Source: DSSM01 sp964484125
Lineage (GTDB): Bacteria > Bacteroidota > Ignavibacteria > Tepidaquicellales > Tepidaquicellaceae
DNA: 39,139 nucleotides
Assembly: GCA_964484125.1 (NCBI GenBank)
Contig: CAZAEK010000018.1
Location: 1-39,139 of the forward strand
Direction: 5' to 3'
Shown here: piece by piece, positions 1-7,730 of the stretch
How the letters are laid out: every line of letters starts with the position of its first letter
Position numbering within the stretch: the stretch's first letter is position 1
Notes under the pieces: model-generated
Databases searched by the model: none
What the model saw: the letters and a program-made list of their open reading frames with translations, nothing else
What the model was told of the DNA's origin: nothing
Translations under genes and position numbers: made by a program

Positions 1-66
1 GGTCGTCTAATGGCAGGACAGCGGCCTTTGGAGCCGTATGTGGAGGTTCGAATCCTCCCCCGAGAA
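1..66 (+). tRNA. tRNA-Gln (UUG), 5' end cut by window edge
   Basis: The cloverleaf can be read directly. The D arm is GTC..GAC (5-19). The anticodon stem GCGGC/GCCGT (21-37) encloses loop CTTTGGA with anticodon TTG (Gln). The T arm GGAGG-TTCGAAT-CCTCC spans 42-58. The 3' acceptor strand CCCGAGA (59-65) is followed by discriminator A66. Only the last two acceptor bases of the 5' strand (GG, 1-2) are in the window, so about five bases are missing. CCA is not encoded (next bases CAC). It lies 62 nt upstream of rpsE with no terminator-like hairpin between them, so it may share a transcript with the ribosomal genes. Confidence 0.93.
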
Positions 67-128
67 CACGAAATAAATAAATTAGATTTTTAAAAACAAA
101 GAAAAACATATTTTTTATCAGGACTTAA

Positions 129-638
129 ATGGCAAAAAAATATATAAAAGCCGGTGAATTAGAACTAAAAGAGAAATTGGTTTACATCGGAAGAGTTGCA
201 AAAGTAGTAAAAGGCGGACGCAGGTTCAGTTTCAGTGCAATCAGTGTTGTTGGCGACGGAAATGGCCATGTTGGTTATGGACTCGGCAAAGCAAATGAAG
301 TAACTGATTCTATCCGCAAAAGTGTTGAAGATGCACGCAAAAGTTTAATTGAAGTTCCTTTAAATAAAGGAACAATACCTTTTGAAATAATAGGTAAATA
401 CGGTGCCGCTAAAGTATTGTTAAAACCAGCTGCACCCGGAACAGGAATTATTGCAGGCGGAGGTGTCCGCGCAGTAATGGAATCTGCAGGAGTAACTGAC
501 GTTCTAACAAAACTTCTTGGTTCCTCAAATCCTCATAATGTAGTTAAGGCAACTATTAATGCACTTAAAAATCTTTACGATGCTAAAATGGCTGCCGATA
601 AAAGAGGAATGACACTTCCGGAATTATTTTCTATATAA
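129..638 (+). CDS. rpsE: 30S ribosomal protein S5
   Basis: This is a 169-residue S5, the normal length. The N-terminal double-stranded-RNA-binding domain carries the conserved stretch KVVKGGRRFSFSAISVVGDG and GYGLGKANEV. The C-terminal S5 domain has the usual PAAPGTGIIAGGGVRAVMESAGV block. S5 sits on the 30S solvent side and contributes to decoding fidelity. The ATG at 129 follows a weak AGGA (119-122). In the standard spc order rplR should lie immediately upstream; here the upstream neighbour is a tRNA-Gln. rpmD follows after 27 nt, as expected. Confidence 0.97.
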   Translation: MAKKYIKAGELELKEKLVYIGRVAKVVKGGRRFSFSAISVVGDGNGHVGYGLGKANEVTDSIRKSVEDARKSLIEVPLNKGTIPFEIIGKYGAAKVLLKPAAPGTGIIAGGGVRAVMESAGVTDVLTKLLGSSNPHNVVKATINALKNLYDAKMAADKRGMTLPELFSI

Positions 639-665
639 ACAGACACATAACAGATAATTAAAAAG

Positions 666-854
666 ATGAGCAAGATTTTAAAAATAACACAAATCAAAAG
701 TACAATAGACAGGATAGAAAATCAAAAAAGGACTATCGAAGCATTAGGGCTTGGTAAGTTGCATAAGACAGTTGAAAAAAACGATACACCTCAGATAAGA
801 GGTATGATTGAAAAAGTAAAACACCTCGTTAAAGTCGAGGAGGTCGAAAAATAA
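666..854 (+). CDS. rpmD: 50S ribosomal protein L30
   Basis: This 62-residue protein has the L30 pattern: KITQIKSTIDRIENQKRTIEALGLGKLHKTV followed by the conserved 'D(T/N)PQIRGMI.KVKHLVKVEE' ending. It is a small 50S protein and its place after rpsE is canonical. The next expected gene, rplO, is displaced 1.4 kb downstream by an inserted outer-membrane protein gene. Confidence 0.96.
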   Translation: MSKILKITQIKSTIDRIENQKRTIEALGLGKLHKTVEKNDTPQIRGMIEKVKHLVKVEEVEK

Positions 855-945
855 TGAGTTTAGTGTATAGAAATATTATATATGCTGACTTTTCGCTCCA
901 GAAAAAAATAAACTTAATTTATCAAATTAAACGAAAGGAAAAAAA

Positions 946-2175
946 ATGAAAATTGCAAAACTTCTTTTAGTGTCCATGTTTGCAGTTTTACTGCTTTCCA
1001 ACATCTCTTTTTCACAGGCAATATCAAGCGGTACAGCCCGTTATGAAGCTCTGGGTTACAACCCCTTCATAAACGACGCATCAATTGATATCAACAGAAA
1101 TCCTGCCTGGGCAAAATTTTATCCAAATTATGCTTTTGGCGATTTAGGCCGTGAAGTTGTAAATGACTTCCAGCTTACCGATCAATTCGGAGCAGTTAAC
1201 TTTGGTGTATCCAAAGATATAACTCTCGGTATGGTCCTTAACAAGAGAGAAGACAAATGGAATGATTTTGTTGGCAAAACATTCTCAGAGGCAAGTGCAG
1301 TAGAGCCTATTGTTCCATTTAAACTTTTATTCTCTTACACAAGTGATAAATTCACTTTAGGTTTTGCTCCATACATTACTTCAAAAAGTCTTGAAAGCAA
1401 AGGAACAAACTATGACTCATTATGGTCAGGTAGTTCTATGGGTGCACAAATCGGTACAATCTTTGTATTAGATGGCGGCTGGTTTGAAGCAGCAATAGAC
1501 GGTAAATTCAACAAAATCAAAAGAGAAATCACAGTCGCAAGTGTTACAAATACCTACAAAAATGCCGGCGGACTTCAATTTGACGGTTTCTTAAGAGGTA
1601 AATTCATGCTTGTAAAACAAATGAAGCTCTCATTAGTACCTTACGCTTCAGTTGGTTTCTACAGCTGGAATCCCACACTTGAGCCTGAAGTAGCAGGTTT
1701 CTTAAAGACCGAACACTCATATATGAATATGATGGGTGGTCTCGGTATTTCAATGCCTATTCTTGAAAAAGGATTTATGGCAGGCGGATTATCTGCAGGA
1801 TACAGTTCATATAAAGCTAAGATGTCATCAACTTTGACAGATGAGTATTCCTATTCTGCTTTTATATTTCCTAAGTTCAACCTTGGAATGGAATGGGCTC
1901 TCACAGACTGGTTAGTTGGAAGACTCGGCTATTCAAGAGCAGTAACTTCAGACAATCAGAAATATACCGATACCGGTGTATCATCTGAAGTTATGAGAAC
2001 ATTAGCTTCAGATCCGATTCAAACCATCACAATGGGTCTCGGATTCCAATTCGGCAGATTCAGCATTGATGGAACAATTGGTGAAAAGCTCTTAAAAGAA
2101 GGCATTTACACTGTATCCGGAAAATCAAACAATCTTTTCGGAATGCTTTCAGCATCATATAACTTTAACAAATAA
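946..2175 (+). CDS. predicted outer-membrane beta-barrel protein, unknown function
   Basis: This 409-residue protein starts with a Sec signal peptide (residues 1-25, hydrophobic core LLLVSMFAVLLLSNISF, cleavage near SQA). The rest is alternating aromatic/glycine beta-strand sequence typical of outer-membrane barrels, ending in SASYNFNK. I do not recognise a named family; a FadL/porin-like or PorV-related barrel is possible. AGGAAAAAAA precedes the ATG. It lies between rpmD and rplO inside the ribosomal spc operon, 91 nt after rpmD, and is followed 20 nt later by a strong hairpin terminator. I could not find a convincing promoter in the 91-nt gap. It may therefore be expressed from the ribosomal promoter, with the terminator reducing read-through. 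Confidence 0.85.
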   Translation: MKIAKLLLVSMFAVLLLSNISFSQAISSGTARYEALGYNPFINDASIDINRNPAWAKFYPNYAFGDLGREVVNDFQLTDQFGAVNFGVSKDITLGMVLNKREDKWNDFVGKTFSEASAVEPIVPFKLLFSYTSDKFTLGFAPYITSKSLESKGTNYDSLWSGSSMGAQIGTIFVLDGGWFEAAIDGKFNKIKREITVASVTNTYKNAGGLQFDGFLRGKFMLVKQMKLSLVPYASVGFYSWNPTLEPEVAGFLKTEHSYMNMMGGLGISMPILEKGFMAGGLSAGYSSYKAKMSSTLTDEYSYSAFIFPKFNLGMEWALTDWLVGRLGYSRAVTSDNQKYTDTGVSSEVMRTLASDPIQTITMGLGFQFGRFSIDGTIGEKLLKEGIYTVSGKSNNLFGMLSASYNFNK

Positions 2176-2195
2176 GATTTACGATATATAAAAAA

Positions 2196-2228
2196 AGACC
2201 CCCTGCGAAAGCGGGGGGTCTATATTTT
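2196..2228 (+). terminator. strong intrinsic terminator after the outer-membrane gene, directly before rplO
   Basis: The arms AGACCCCCTGC and GCGGGGGGTCT close 11 bp (one T-G pair) on a GAAA tetraloop, followed by TATATTTT. It lies 14 nt upstream of the rplO start, which leaves no room for a normal promoter between terminator and gene. Confidence 0.9.
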
Positions 2229-2242
2229 AAAACAAACAGATA

Positions 2243-2701
2243 ATGAATATACTTAGTAACCTTAAATACGCCGAAGGCTCAAGACAAAAAAGAAAAAGAG
2301 TTGGTAGAGGTCAGGGCTCAGGATTTGGCGGAACTTCGACGAGGGGGGAAAACGGAGCAAAGTCACGTTCCGGATATAAGCACAAACACTGGTTTGAAGG
2401 CGGTCAGATGCCTTTGCAAAGAAGAGTTCCGAAGTTTGGTTTTTATAATTTTAACAGAGTTGAGTACTCAACTGTTAATTTGGGAGAATTACAAAAATTG
2501 TTAGATGCAGGTAAAATAAAAGAAACTGTAATTAATAAAGATTATCTGCTATCATTAAGAGTTATCAAAGACAAAAAGAATCCGCTAAAAATCCTTGGAT
2601 TCGGAGAGCTAAAAACTAAGTTGGAAATATCTGCCAATTGTTTTAGTAAAAGTGCAATTACAAAAATAGAAAATGCCGGAGGAAAAGCTATCGTCGTATG
2701 A
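2243..2701 (+). CDS. rplO: 50S ribosomal protein L15
   Basis: This is a 152-residue L15. The glycine/arginine-rich N-terminus (RKRVGRGQGSGFGGTSTRGENG..SRSGYKHKHWFEGGQMPLQRRVPKFGF) is diagnostic, and the C-terminal KOW-like part ends with ENAGGKAIVV. No clear Shine-Dalgarno sequence precedes the ATG. Its stop overlaps the secY start in an ATGA (2698-2701), which suggests translational coupling. It sits just behind a strong terminator, so its transcription needs read-through from upstream or an unrecognised internal promoter. Confidence 0.97.
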   Translation: MNILSNLKYAEGSRQKRKRVGRGQGSGFGGTSTRGENGAKSRSGYKHKHWFEGGQMPLQRRVPKFGFYNFNRVEYSTVNLGELQKLLDAGKIKETVINKDYLLSLRVIKDKKNPLKILGFGELKTKLEISANCFSKSAITKIENAGGKAIVV

Positions 2702-4050
2702 GCGGATTTGTAGATAGTTTCAGAAATATTTTTAAAATTGAAGAGCTAAGACAAAGAATTCTTTTCACTTTAGCTCTTTTACTTGTTGTCAGAATCGGAG
2801 CACATATAACACTCCCGGGTATAAACACTTCATTGATACTCGAAGAGGCAACAAAATCGCAGGGAGCAGCAACTGACTCTTTGCTCGGAATGTACGATTT
2901 ATTTGTAGGTGGTGCATTTTATCGTGCTGCAATTTTTTCTCTCGGTATTATGCCCTATATCAGTGCATCAATTATTATTCAGTTGCTTGGAGCTGTATTC
3001 CCTTATTTCCAGAAACTCCAGAAAGAAGGTGAAGACGGAAGGAAGAAAATAAATCAATTGACACGTTTAGGAACGATCCCTGTTGCGGCGCTTCAGGCAT
3101 GGGGTGTCAGTGTTCAGTTAGCTTCTAGACAAATTGGAAATATGGGTATAATTAGTCCTGAAATAAATCCTTTTTTATTTACTATATCAACAGTAATTTT
3201 TTTAACAGCCGGTACTATATTTATGATGTGGCTTGGTGAACAAATTACAGAACGTGGAATTGGAAACGGAATTTCGTTGATTATTTTCATTGGTATAATT
3301 GACAGGTTTCCTTACTCGATTTTCTCTGAGATACAAATGGTATTAGACCCTAATTCTGACAGGAATATATTAATTGAATTGTTATATTTTGCTGCATTCG
3401 TTTTAATTATTGCAGGTGTTATTGCCCTTACTGTTGCAACAAGAAAAATTCCTGTCCAGTATGCAAAGAGAGTAGTAGGAAGAAAAGTGTTTGGAGGAGT
3501 TACACAATATATTCCTATGAAAGTAAATCAGGCAGGTGTTATGCCGATAATATTTGCTCAGTCAATAATGTTTATTCCAAGTACTTTTCTTTCGTTTTTC
3601 CCGAACAGTGAGTTAATGAATAACATTGCAAGATATTTTGATTATACGAGTTGGTTCTATTCATTTATTTATGCATTATTGATAATATTCTTTACATATT
3701 TTTATACAGCTATAGCATTCAATCCGAAAGATGTAGCTGATAATATGAAAAAACAAGGTGGTTTTATACCAGGTGTAAGACCCGGAAAACCGACATCAGA
3801 TTTTATAGATAATATATTAACTAAAATAACACTGCCGGGCTCAATATTTTTGGCTATTGTTGCAATACTACCAACATTTTTAAGTAAGCTTGGAGTTACA
3901 TCCGGACTGGCACAATTTTTTGGCGGAACAAGTCTTTTAATTGTTGTTGGAGTGGCGCTTGATACATTGCAGCAAATTGAATCACATTTGACTATGCGTC
4001 ATTATGACGGCTTTATGAAAGGTACAAAACTTAAATCCAGAAGATACTAA
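2698..4050 (+). CDS. secY: protein translocase subunit SecY
   Basis: This 450-residue multispanning membrane protein has SecY signatures: RIGAHITLPGI near the N-terminus, GGAFYRAAIFSLGIMPYISA around residues 73-92, the ERGIGNGISLIIF loop, the basic cytoplasmic RRVVGRK-type segment, and a C-terminus ending MKGTKLKSRRY. It forms the core of the SecYEG channel for secretion and membrane insertion. It overlaps rplO by 4 nt. adk, which often separates secY and map in the spc operon, is absent here. Confidence 0.97.
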   Translation: MSGFVDSFRNIFKIEELRQRILFTLALLLVVRIGAHITLPGINTSLILEEATKSQGAATDSLLGMYDLFVGGAFYRAAIFSLGIMPYISASIIIQLLGAVFPYFQKLQKEGEDGRKKINQLTRLGTIPVAALQAWGVSVQLASRQIGNMGIISPEINPFLFTISTVIFLTAGTIFMMWLGEQITERGIGNGISLIIFIGIIDRFPYSIFSEIQMVLDPNSDRNILIELLYFAAFVLIIAGVIALTVATRKIPVQYAKRVVGRKVFGGVTQYIPMKVNQAGVMPIIFAQSIMFIPSTFLSFFPNSELMNNIARYFDYTSWFYSFIYALLIIFFTYFYTAIAFNPKDVADNMKKQGGFIPGVRPGKPTSDFIDNILTKITLPGSIFLAIVAILPTFLSKLGVTSGLAQFFGGTSLLIVVGVALDTLQQIESHLTMRHYDGFMKGTKLKSRRY

Positions 4051-4061
4051 GGAATCTATCT

Positions 4062-4823
4062 ATGGGTTTAATAAAAAGCCGTAGCGAAATTGAACTGATG
4101 AGAGAAAGTTGTTCAATAGTAGCACAAGTTCTTAAACATATTGCGGGTTATATAAAACCCGGTGTTACAACGGAAGAGTTAGACAAAGTAATTGAAGATT
4201 TTATTATTTCAAAAGGCGGAATTCCCGCATTTAAAGGTTACGGTGGCTCGAAGAAAGTTAAACCATATCCGGCATCTGCCTGTATATCAATTAATGAAGA
4301 AGTTGTACATGGAATACCCGGAGAAAGAGCATTAAAAGATGGAGATATTGTTTCAATTGATGTCGGTGTTAAGAAAAATGGTTACTTTGGAGATTCAGCT
4401 AAAACGTTTAAGGTCGGAGAAATATCTCAGAAAAAAGAGACTTTGATGAAGGTTACAGAAGAAGCTCTGCATTTAGGAATCGGACAGGCAGTTGATGGTA
4501 ATGAGTTAAATGATATTGCTTCAGCAATCCAGACACACTGTGAAAGTTATGGTTTTGGAGTAGTAAGAGCTCTCGTAGGTCATGGAATAGGAAAAAATCT
4601 TCACGAAGAACCGGCAGTACCAAATTACTTTGTTCCAAATAACCGATTCAGGTTAAGGCAGGGAATGGTTTTAGCGATAGAGCCGATGGTAAATTACGGA
4701 ACTTATGAAGTAAAAACTCTTAAAGATGGCTGGACAATAGTAACTGCAGACGGTGAACCCTCTGCACATTTTGAACATACAATTTTAATAACAGATTCAA
4801 AACCAGAAATATTAACTTTATAA
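4062..4823 (+). CDS. map: type I methionine aminopeptidase
   Basis: This 253-residue enzyme removes the initiator methionine from nascent proteins. All metal-binding and catalytic residues of the pita-bread fold are visible: H83 (VVHGIPG), D100 (SIDVGV), D111 (GDSAKTF), H174 (GHGIG), E207 (AIEPMV) and E238 (FEHT). It has type I length with no N-terminal extension. It lies 11 nt after secY and 3 nt before infA, which is the common bacterial order secY-(adk)-map-infA. Confidence 0.96.
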   Translation: MGLIKSRSEIELMRESCSIVAQVLKHIAGYIKPGVTTEELDKVIEDFIISKGGIPAFKGYGGSKKVKPYPASACISINEEVVHGIPGERALKDGDIVSIDVGVKKNGYFGDSAKTFKVGEISQKKETLMKVTEEALHLGIGQAVDGNELNDIASAIQTHCESYGFGVVRALVGHGIGKNLHEEPAVPNYFVPNNRFRLRQGMVLAIEPMVNYGTYEVKTLKDGWTIVTADGEPSAHFEHTILITDSKPEILTL

Positions 4824-4826
4824 AAT

Positions 4827-5045
4827 TTGTCTAAACAGGATTCAATAAAAGTTGATGGAATTATAACAGAAATTCTGCCTAACACAACTTTCAGAGTTAA
4901 GTTAGAAAATGGCCATGAGATACTGGCACATATATCGGGAAAGATGAGAATGAATTATATAAGGATATTACAGGGTGATAAGGTTACTGTAGAATTATCG
5001 CCTTATGATTTAACAAAAGGCAGAATCACATATAGATATAAATAA
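4827..5045 (+). CDS. infA: translation initiation factor IF-1 (TTG start)
   Basis: This 72-residue single OB-fold protein has the exact length and pattern of bacterial IF-1: SKQDSIKVDGIITEILPNTTFRV, GHEILAHISGKMRMNYIRILQGDKV, and ending DLTKGRITYRYK. IF-1 binds the 30S A site during initiation. The only possible start is TTG at 4827: the map stop lies just upstream in the same frame, and the homologous N-terminus (MSKQ/MAKE type) begins exactly there. There is no Shine-Dalgarno sequence; the upstream context is A/T-rich. Confidence 0.95.
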   Translation: MSKQDSIKVDGIITEILPNTTFRVKLENGHEILAHISGKMRMNYIRILQGDKVTVELSPYDLTKGRITYRYK

Positions 5046-5065
5046 AAAAAAAGATTTATAAAAAA

Positions 5066-5179
5066 ATGAAAGTAAGAAGTTCAGTTAAAAAAATGTGCGA
5101 TAAATGTAAGATTATTAAACGCAACGGTATAGTGCGTGTGATATGTACAAATCCAAAGCACAAACAAAGACAAGGTTAA
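5066..5179 (+). CDS. rpmJ: 50S ribosomal protein L36 (zinc-binding type)
   Basis: This 37-codon gene reads MKVRSSVKKMCDKCKIIKRN and ends CTNPKHKQRQG. The C11-x2-C14...C27...H32 set is the zinc-ribbon of the C+ form of L36. It lies in its canonical place between infA and rpsM, 20 nt after infA. It has an ATG start, unlike its neighbours. Confidence 0.96.
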   Translation: MKVRSSVKKMCDKCKIIKRNGIVRVICTNPKHKQRQG

Positions 5180-5214
5180 TAATTTTAAAAAACTAATTAT
5201 CAGGAGTACAAAAA

Positions 5215-5595
5215 TTGGCAAGAATTGGCGGCATTGACCTTCCGAAAAACAAAAGAGTGGTAATAGGATTGACAGCTATTCACGGAATAGGTCCATCATT
5301 GTCAAAAAAGATCTTAACAAAATTAGGAATAGATGAAAATACAAAGGTAAGCAATCTTACTGATGAACAGGTTAATCTGATACGTAACGAAATATCTGAG
5401 ATAAGAATTGAAGGTGCTTTAAGATCTGAGGTTCAGATGAATATAAAGAGACTAATAGATTCCGGAACGTACAGAGGCAGAAGGCATAAGAAAGGATTAC
5501 CTGTAAGAGGTCAGAGAACAAAGACAAATGCAAGGACAAGGAAAGGTAAGAGGAAAACAGTTGCAGGCAAGAAGAAAGCAGCAGCGAAGAAATAA
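5215..5595 (+). CDS. rpsM: 30S ribosomal protein S13 (TTG start)
   Basis: This 126-residue S13 begins ARIGGIDLPKNKRVVIGLTAIHGIG. It has the GTYRGRRHKKGLPVRGQRTKTNARTRKG signature and a lysine/alanine-rich tail that contacts tRNA in the P site. The TTG at 5215 is the start because S13 proteins begin M-A-R-I exactly here. A GGAG lies upstream (5203-5206). Confidence 0.97.
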   Translation: MARIGGIDLPKNKRVVIGLTAIHGIGPSLSKKILTKLGIDENTKVSNLTDEQVNLIRNEISEIRIEGALRSEVQMNIKRLIDSGTYRGRRHKKGLPVRGQRTKTNARTRKGKRKTVAGKKKAAAKK

Positions 5596-5630
5596 TTAAC
5601 ATTTTTTAATGTAATATAAATTAATAGAAA

Positions 5631-6017
5631 TTGGCTAAAACATTTAAGAAGGCTAAGAAAAAAATTCAGGTAGATGCTACCGGAGTGGCACACATCAAGG
5701 CAACATTTAACAATGTTATAGTTACACTGACGGATTTATACGGAAATACAATATCGTGGGCGTCCTCAGGTAAAATGGGATTCAAAGGTTCTAAAAAGAA
5801 TACCCCATTTGCAGCACAACTTTGTGCTGAATCTGCGGCAAAAGAAGCTATGACACTTGGATTAAGAAAAGTTGAAGTTATAATCAAAGGTGTTGGTTCC
5901 GGCAGGGATGCTGCGGTAAGAGCATTAAATACTACAGGCCTTGAGATTACATCTGTAAAAGACTGCACACCGCTTCCGCATAATGGATGCAGGCCACCGA
6001 AAAGAAGAAGAGTATAA
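5631..6017 (+). CDS. rpsK: 30S ribosomal protein S11 (TTG start)
   Basis: This 128-residue S11 contains HIKATFNNVIVTLTDLYGN, the SSGKMGFKGSKKNTPFAAQ block, and the diagnostic ending DCTPLPHNGCRPPKRRRV. It is a platform protein next to the mRNA exit region near the anti-Shine-Dalgarno sequence. The start is TTG (5631), and no Shine-Dalgarno sequence is visible. Confidence 0.97.
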   Translation: MAKTFKKAKKKIQVDATGVAHIKATFNNVIVTLTDLYGNTISWASSGKMGFKGSKKNTPFAAQLCAESAAKEAMTLGLRKVEVIIKGVGSGRDAAVRALNTTGLEITSVKDCTPLPHNGCRPPKRRRV

Positions 6018-6057
6018 TTAAACAGAATTTTTAAAAATCAAATTTTTTTAAAAAAAA

Positions 6058-6687
6058 TTGGCAAGATACACAGACGCAAATTGCAAACTTTGCAGAAGAG
6101 AAAGACAGAAACTGTTTCTGAAAGGATTAAAATGTTTTACGGATAAATGTCCTATCGAGACAAGAAATTATCCTCCAGGTCAGCATGGACAAAGCAGAAA
6201 ACCGAGAATAACTGACTATGCTATTCAGCTGAGAGAGAAACAAAAAATCCGTAAAACTTATGGATTGTTGGAGAAACAATTCCGTTCATATTTTGAGGAA
6301 GCTGCCAGAAGAAAAGGAGTAACAGGTGACAATCTGGTAAAGATTCTTGAGAGCAGATTCGATAATACATTATACCGTTTGGGTTTGGCGCCTTCCAGAA
6401 AAGCTGCAAGGCAGTTAATCCTTCATAAACACCTTACAATAAATGGTAAGGTAGTAAATATTCCTTCTGTAATAATAAAAGCCGGAGACGTAATAAGAGT
6501 CAGGGAGAAAAGCAAAAAACTTGCTATATTCCATGATTCTATGAAGAGAATGAAAGATAATATGCTACCTCCATGGTTATCATTAGACAAAGCAAATATG
6601 GTTGGAACATTCCTGAACGTTCCTGAAAGATCAGAAGTGAACTTCGTAGGAAATGAGCAGTTGGTAGTAGAACTTTACTCTAAATAA
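6058..6687 (+). CDS. rpsD: 30S ribosomal protein S4 (zinc-containing, TTG start)
   Basis: This 209-residue S4 has an N-terminal zinc site C9-x2-C12...C26-x4-C31, followed by NYPPGQHGQ and an S4 RNA-binding domain (LESRFDNTLYRLGLAPSRKAARQLILHKHL). It is a primary 16S rRNA binder and, in many bacteria, an autoregulator of the alpha operon. The start is TTG at 6058 after a run of A residues, with no Shine-Dalgarno sequence. It is followed 34 nt later by rpoA. Confidence 0.97.
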   Translation: MARYTDANCKLCRRERQKLFLKGLKCFTDKCPIETRNYPPGQHGQSRKPRITDYAIQLREKQKIRKTYGLLEKQFRSYFEEAARRKGVTGDNLVKILESRFDNTLYRLGLAPSRKAARQLILHKHLTINGKVVNIPSVIIKAGDVIRVREKSKKLAIFHDSMKRMKDNMLPPWLSLDKANMVGTFLNVPERSEVNFVGNEQLVVELYSK

Positions 6688-6721
6688 TAAATAATTTAAA
6701 TAAAAATATATCTGAAAATAA

Positions 6722-7714
6722 ATGAAGATTAATCATTTACAAATGCCGGAAAGGGTTGTATTGGATGAAGCAACATCCACCCCCACATACGGACGCTTTA
6801 TACTTGAAGCTCTCGAAAGAGGTTATGGAGTTACTTTAGGCAATTCCTTAAGACGGGTTTTAATCTCGTCATTACCCGGTACAGCAATAACAGCTATTAA
6901 AGTAAATGATATTCCGCACGAATTTACTGCAATCAAAGGAGTCGTTGAGGATTTATCAGAAATCATACTGAACCTGAAGGAAGTCAGGTTTAAAGACATA
7001 ACAAAATCATCAAATAAGATTGAATTCAAGCTTACAGGTCCGAAAGAATGGACAGCAAAAGATATTCAGGACGCTACTGCTGATTTTGAGGTTTTAAATC
7101 CTGATTTAAAGATAGCCACATTGAACAAAGATGCAAAATTAAATATTGAGCTCAGAATAGGAAGTGGAATTGGTTATGTTCCTGCTGATGAAAATAAGAA
7201 ACCGGATCTCGCTTTAGGTTTTATAACTATGGATTCTATCTTTTCGCCGGTGTTGAATGTGAATTATATTGTAGAAAATACACGTGTCGGACAAAGAACA
7301 GATTATGAAAGACTGATACTGGAAGTAAAAACTAACGGAGCAATTACTCCAACAGAAGCAGTAGTAACTGCATCGAAAATTTTAAAAGACCATCTGACAT
7401 TATATCTGAAGCTCGGACCTGAGACAGAGATTGAATCATTACCAGATGAGGAAGAGGACGAAGAATTTGAAAAAATCAGAAAGATATTATTAACTCCTGT
7501 AGATGAACTTGATTTAACAGTGAGATCACAAAATTGTCTTAGATCTGCTGAGATAAAAAATATTGCCGATTTAGTAAGTAAACACGAATCGGAAATGCTT
7601 CATTTCAGAAATTTCGGAAGAAAGTCATTAGCTGAACTTGGAGAATTAATAGAAAGTTTCGGGTTATCATTCGGAATGGATGTCTCGAAATACATTAAAA
7701 ACGATAAAAAATAA
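6722..7714 (+). CDS. rpoA: RNA polymerase alpha subunit
   Basis: This is a 330-residue alpha subunit. The N-terminal assembly domain has RFILEALERGYGVTLGNSLRRVLISSLPG at ~20-50 and RVGQRTDYERLILEV. An acidic linker (PDEEEDEEFEK, ~240-250) leads to the C-terminal DNA-binding domain (~255-325), with SQNCLRSAEIKNIADLV and FGRKSLAELGELI. The order rpsD-rpoA-rplQ is canonical. Confidence 0.97.
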   Translation: MKINHLQMPERVVLDEATSTPTYGRFILEALERGYGVTLGNSLRRVLISSLPGTAITAIKVNDIPHEFTAIKGVVEDLSEIILNLKEVRFKDITKSSNKIEFKLTGPKEWTAKDIQDATADFEVLNPDLKIATLNKDAKLNIELRIGSGIGYVPADENKKPDLALGFITMDSIFSPVLNVNYIVENTRVGQRTDYERLILEVKTNGAITPTEAVVTASKILKDHLTLYLKLGPETEIESLPDEEEDEEFEKIRKILLTPVDELDLTVRSQNCLRSAEIKNIADLVSKHESEMLHFRNFGRKSLAELGELIESFGLSFGMDVSKYIKNDKK

Positions 7715-7730
7715 TTGTATCTGACAAAAT

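Noticed and set aside
824..840. CCTCG/CGAGG hairpin at the end of rpmD as a terminator
   Set aside because: It has only five base pairs, lies inside the coding region and has no following T tract.
5666..5968. 100-codon open frame antisense to rpsK
   Set aside because: It is opposite a conserved ribosomal gene, with no ribosome-binding site or recognisable product.
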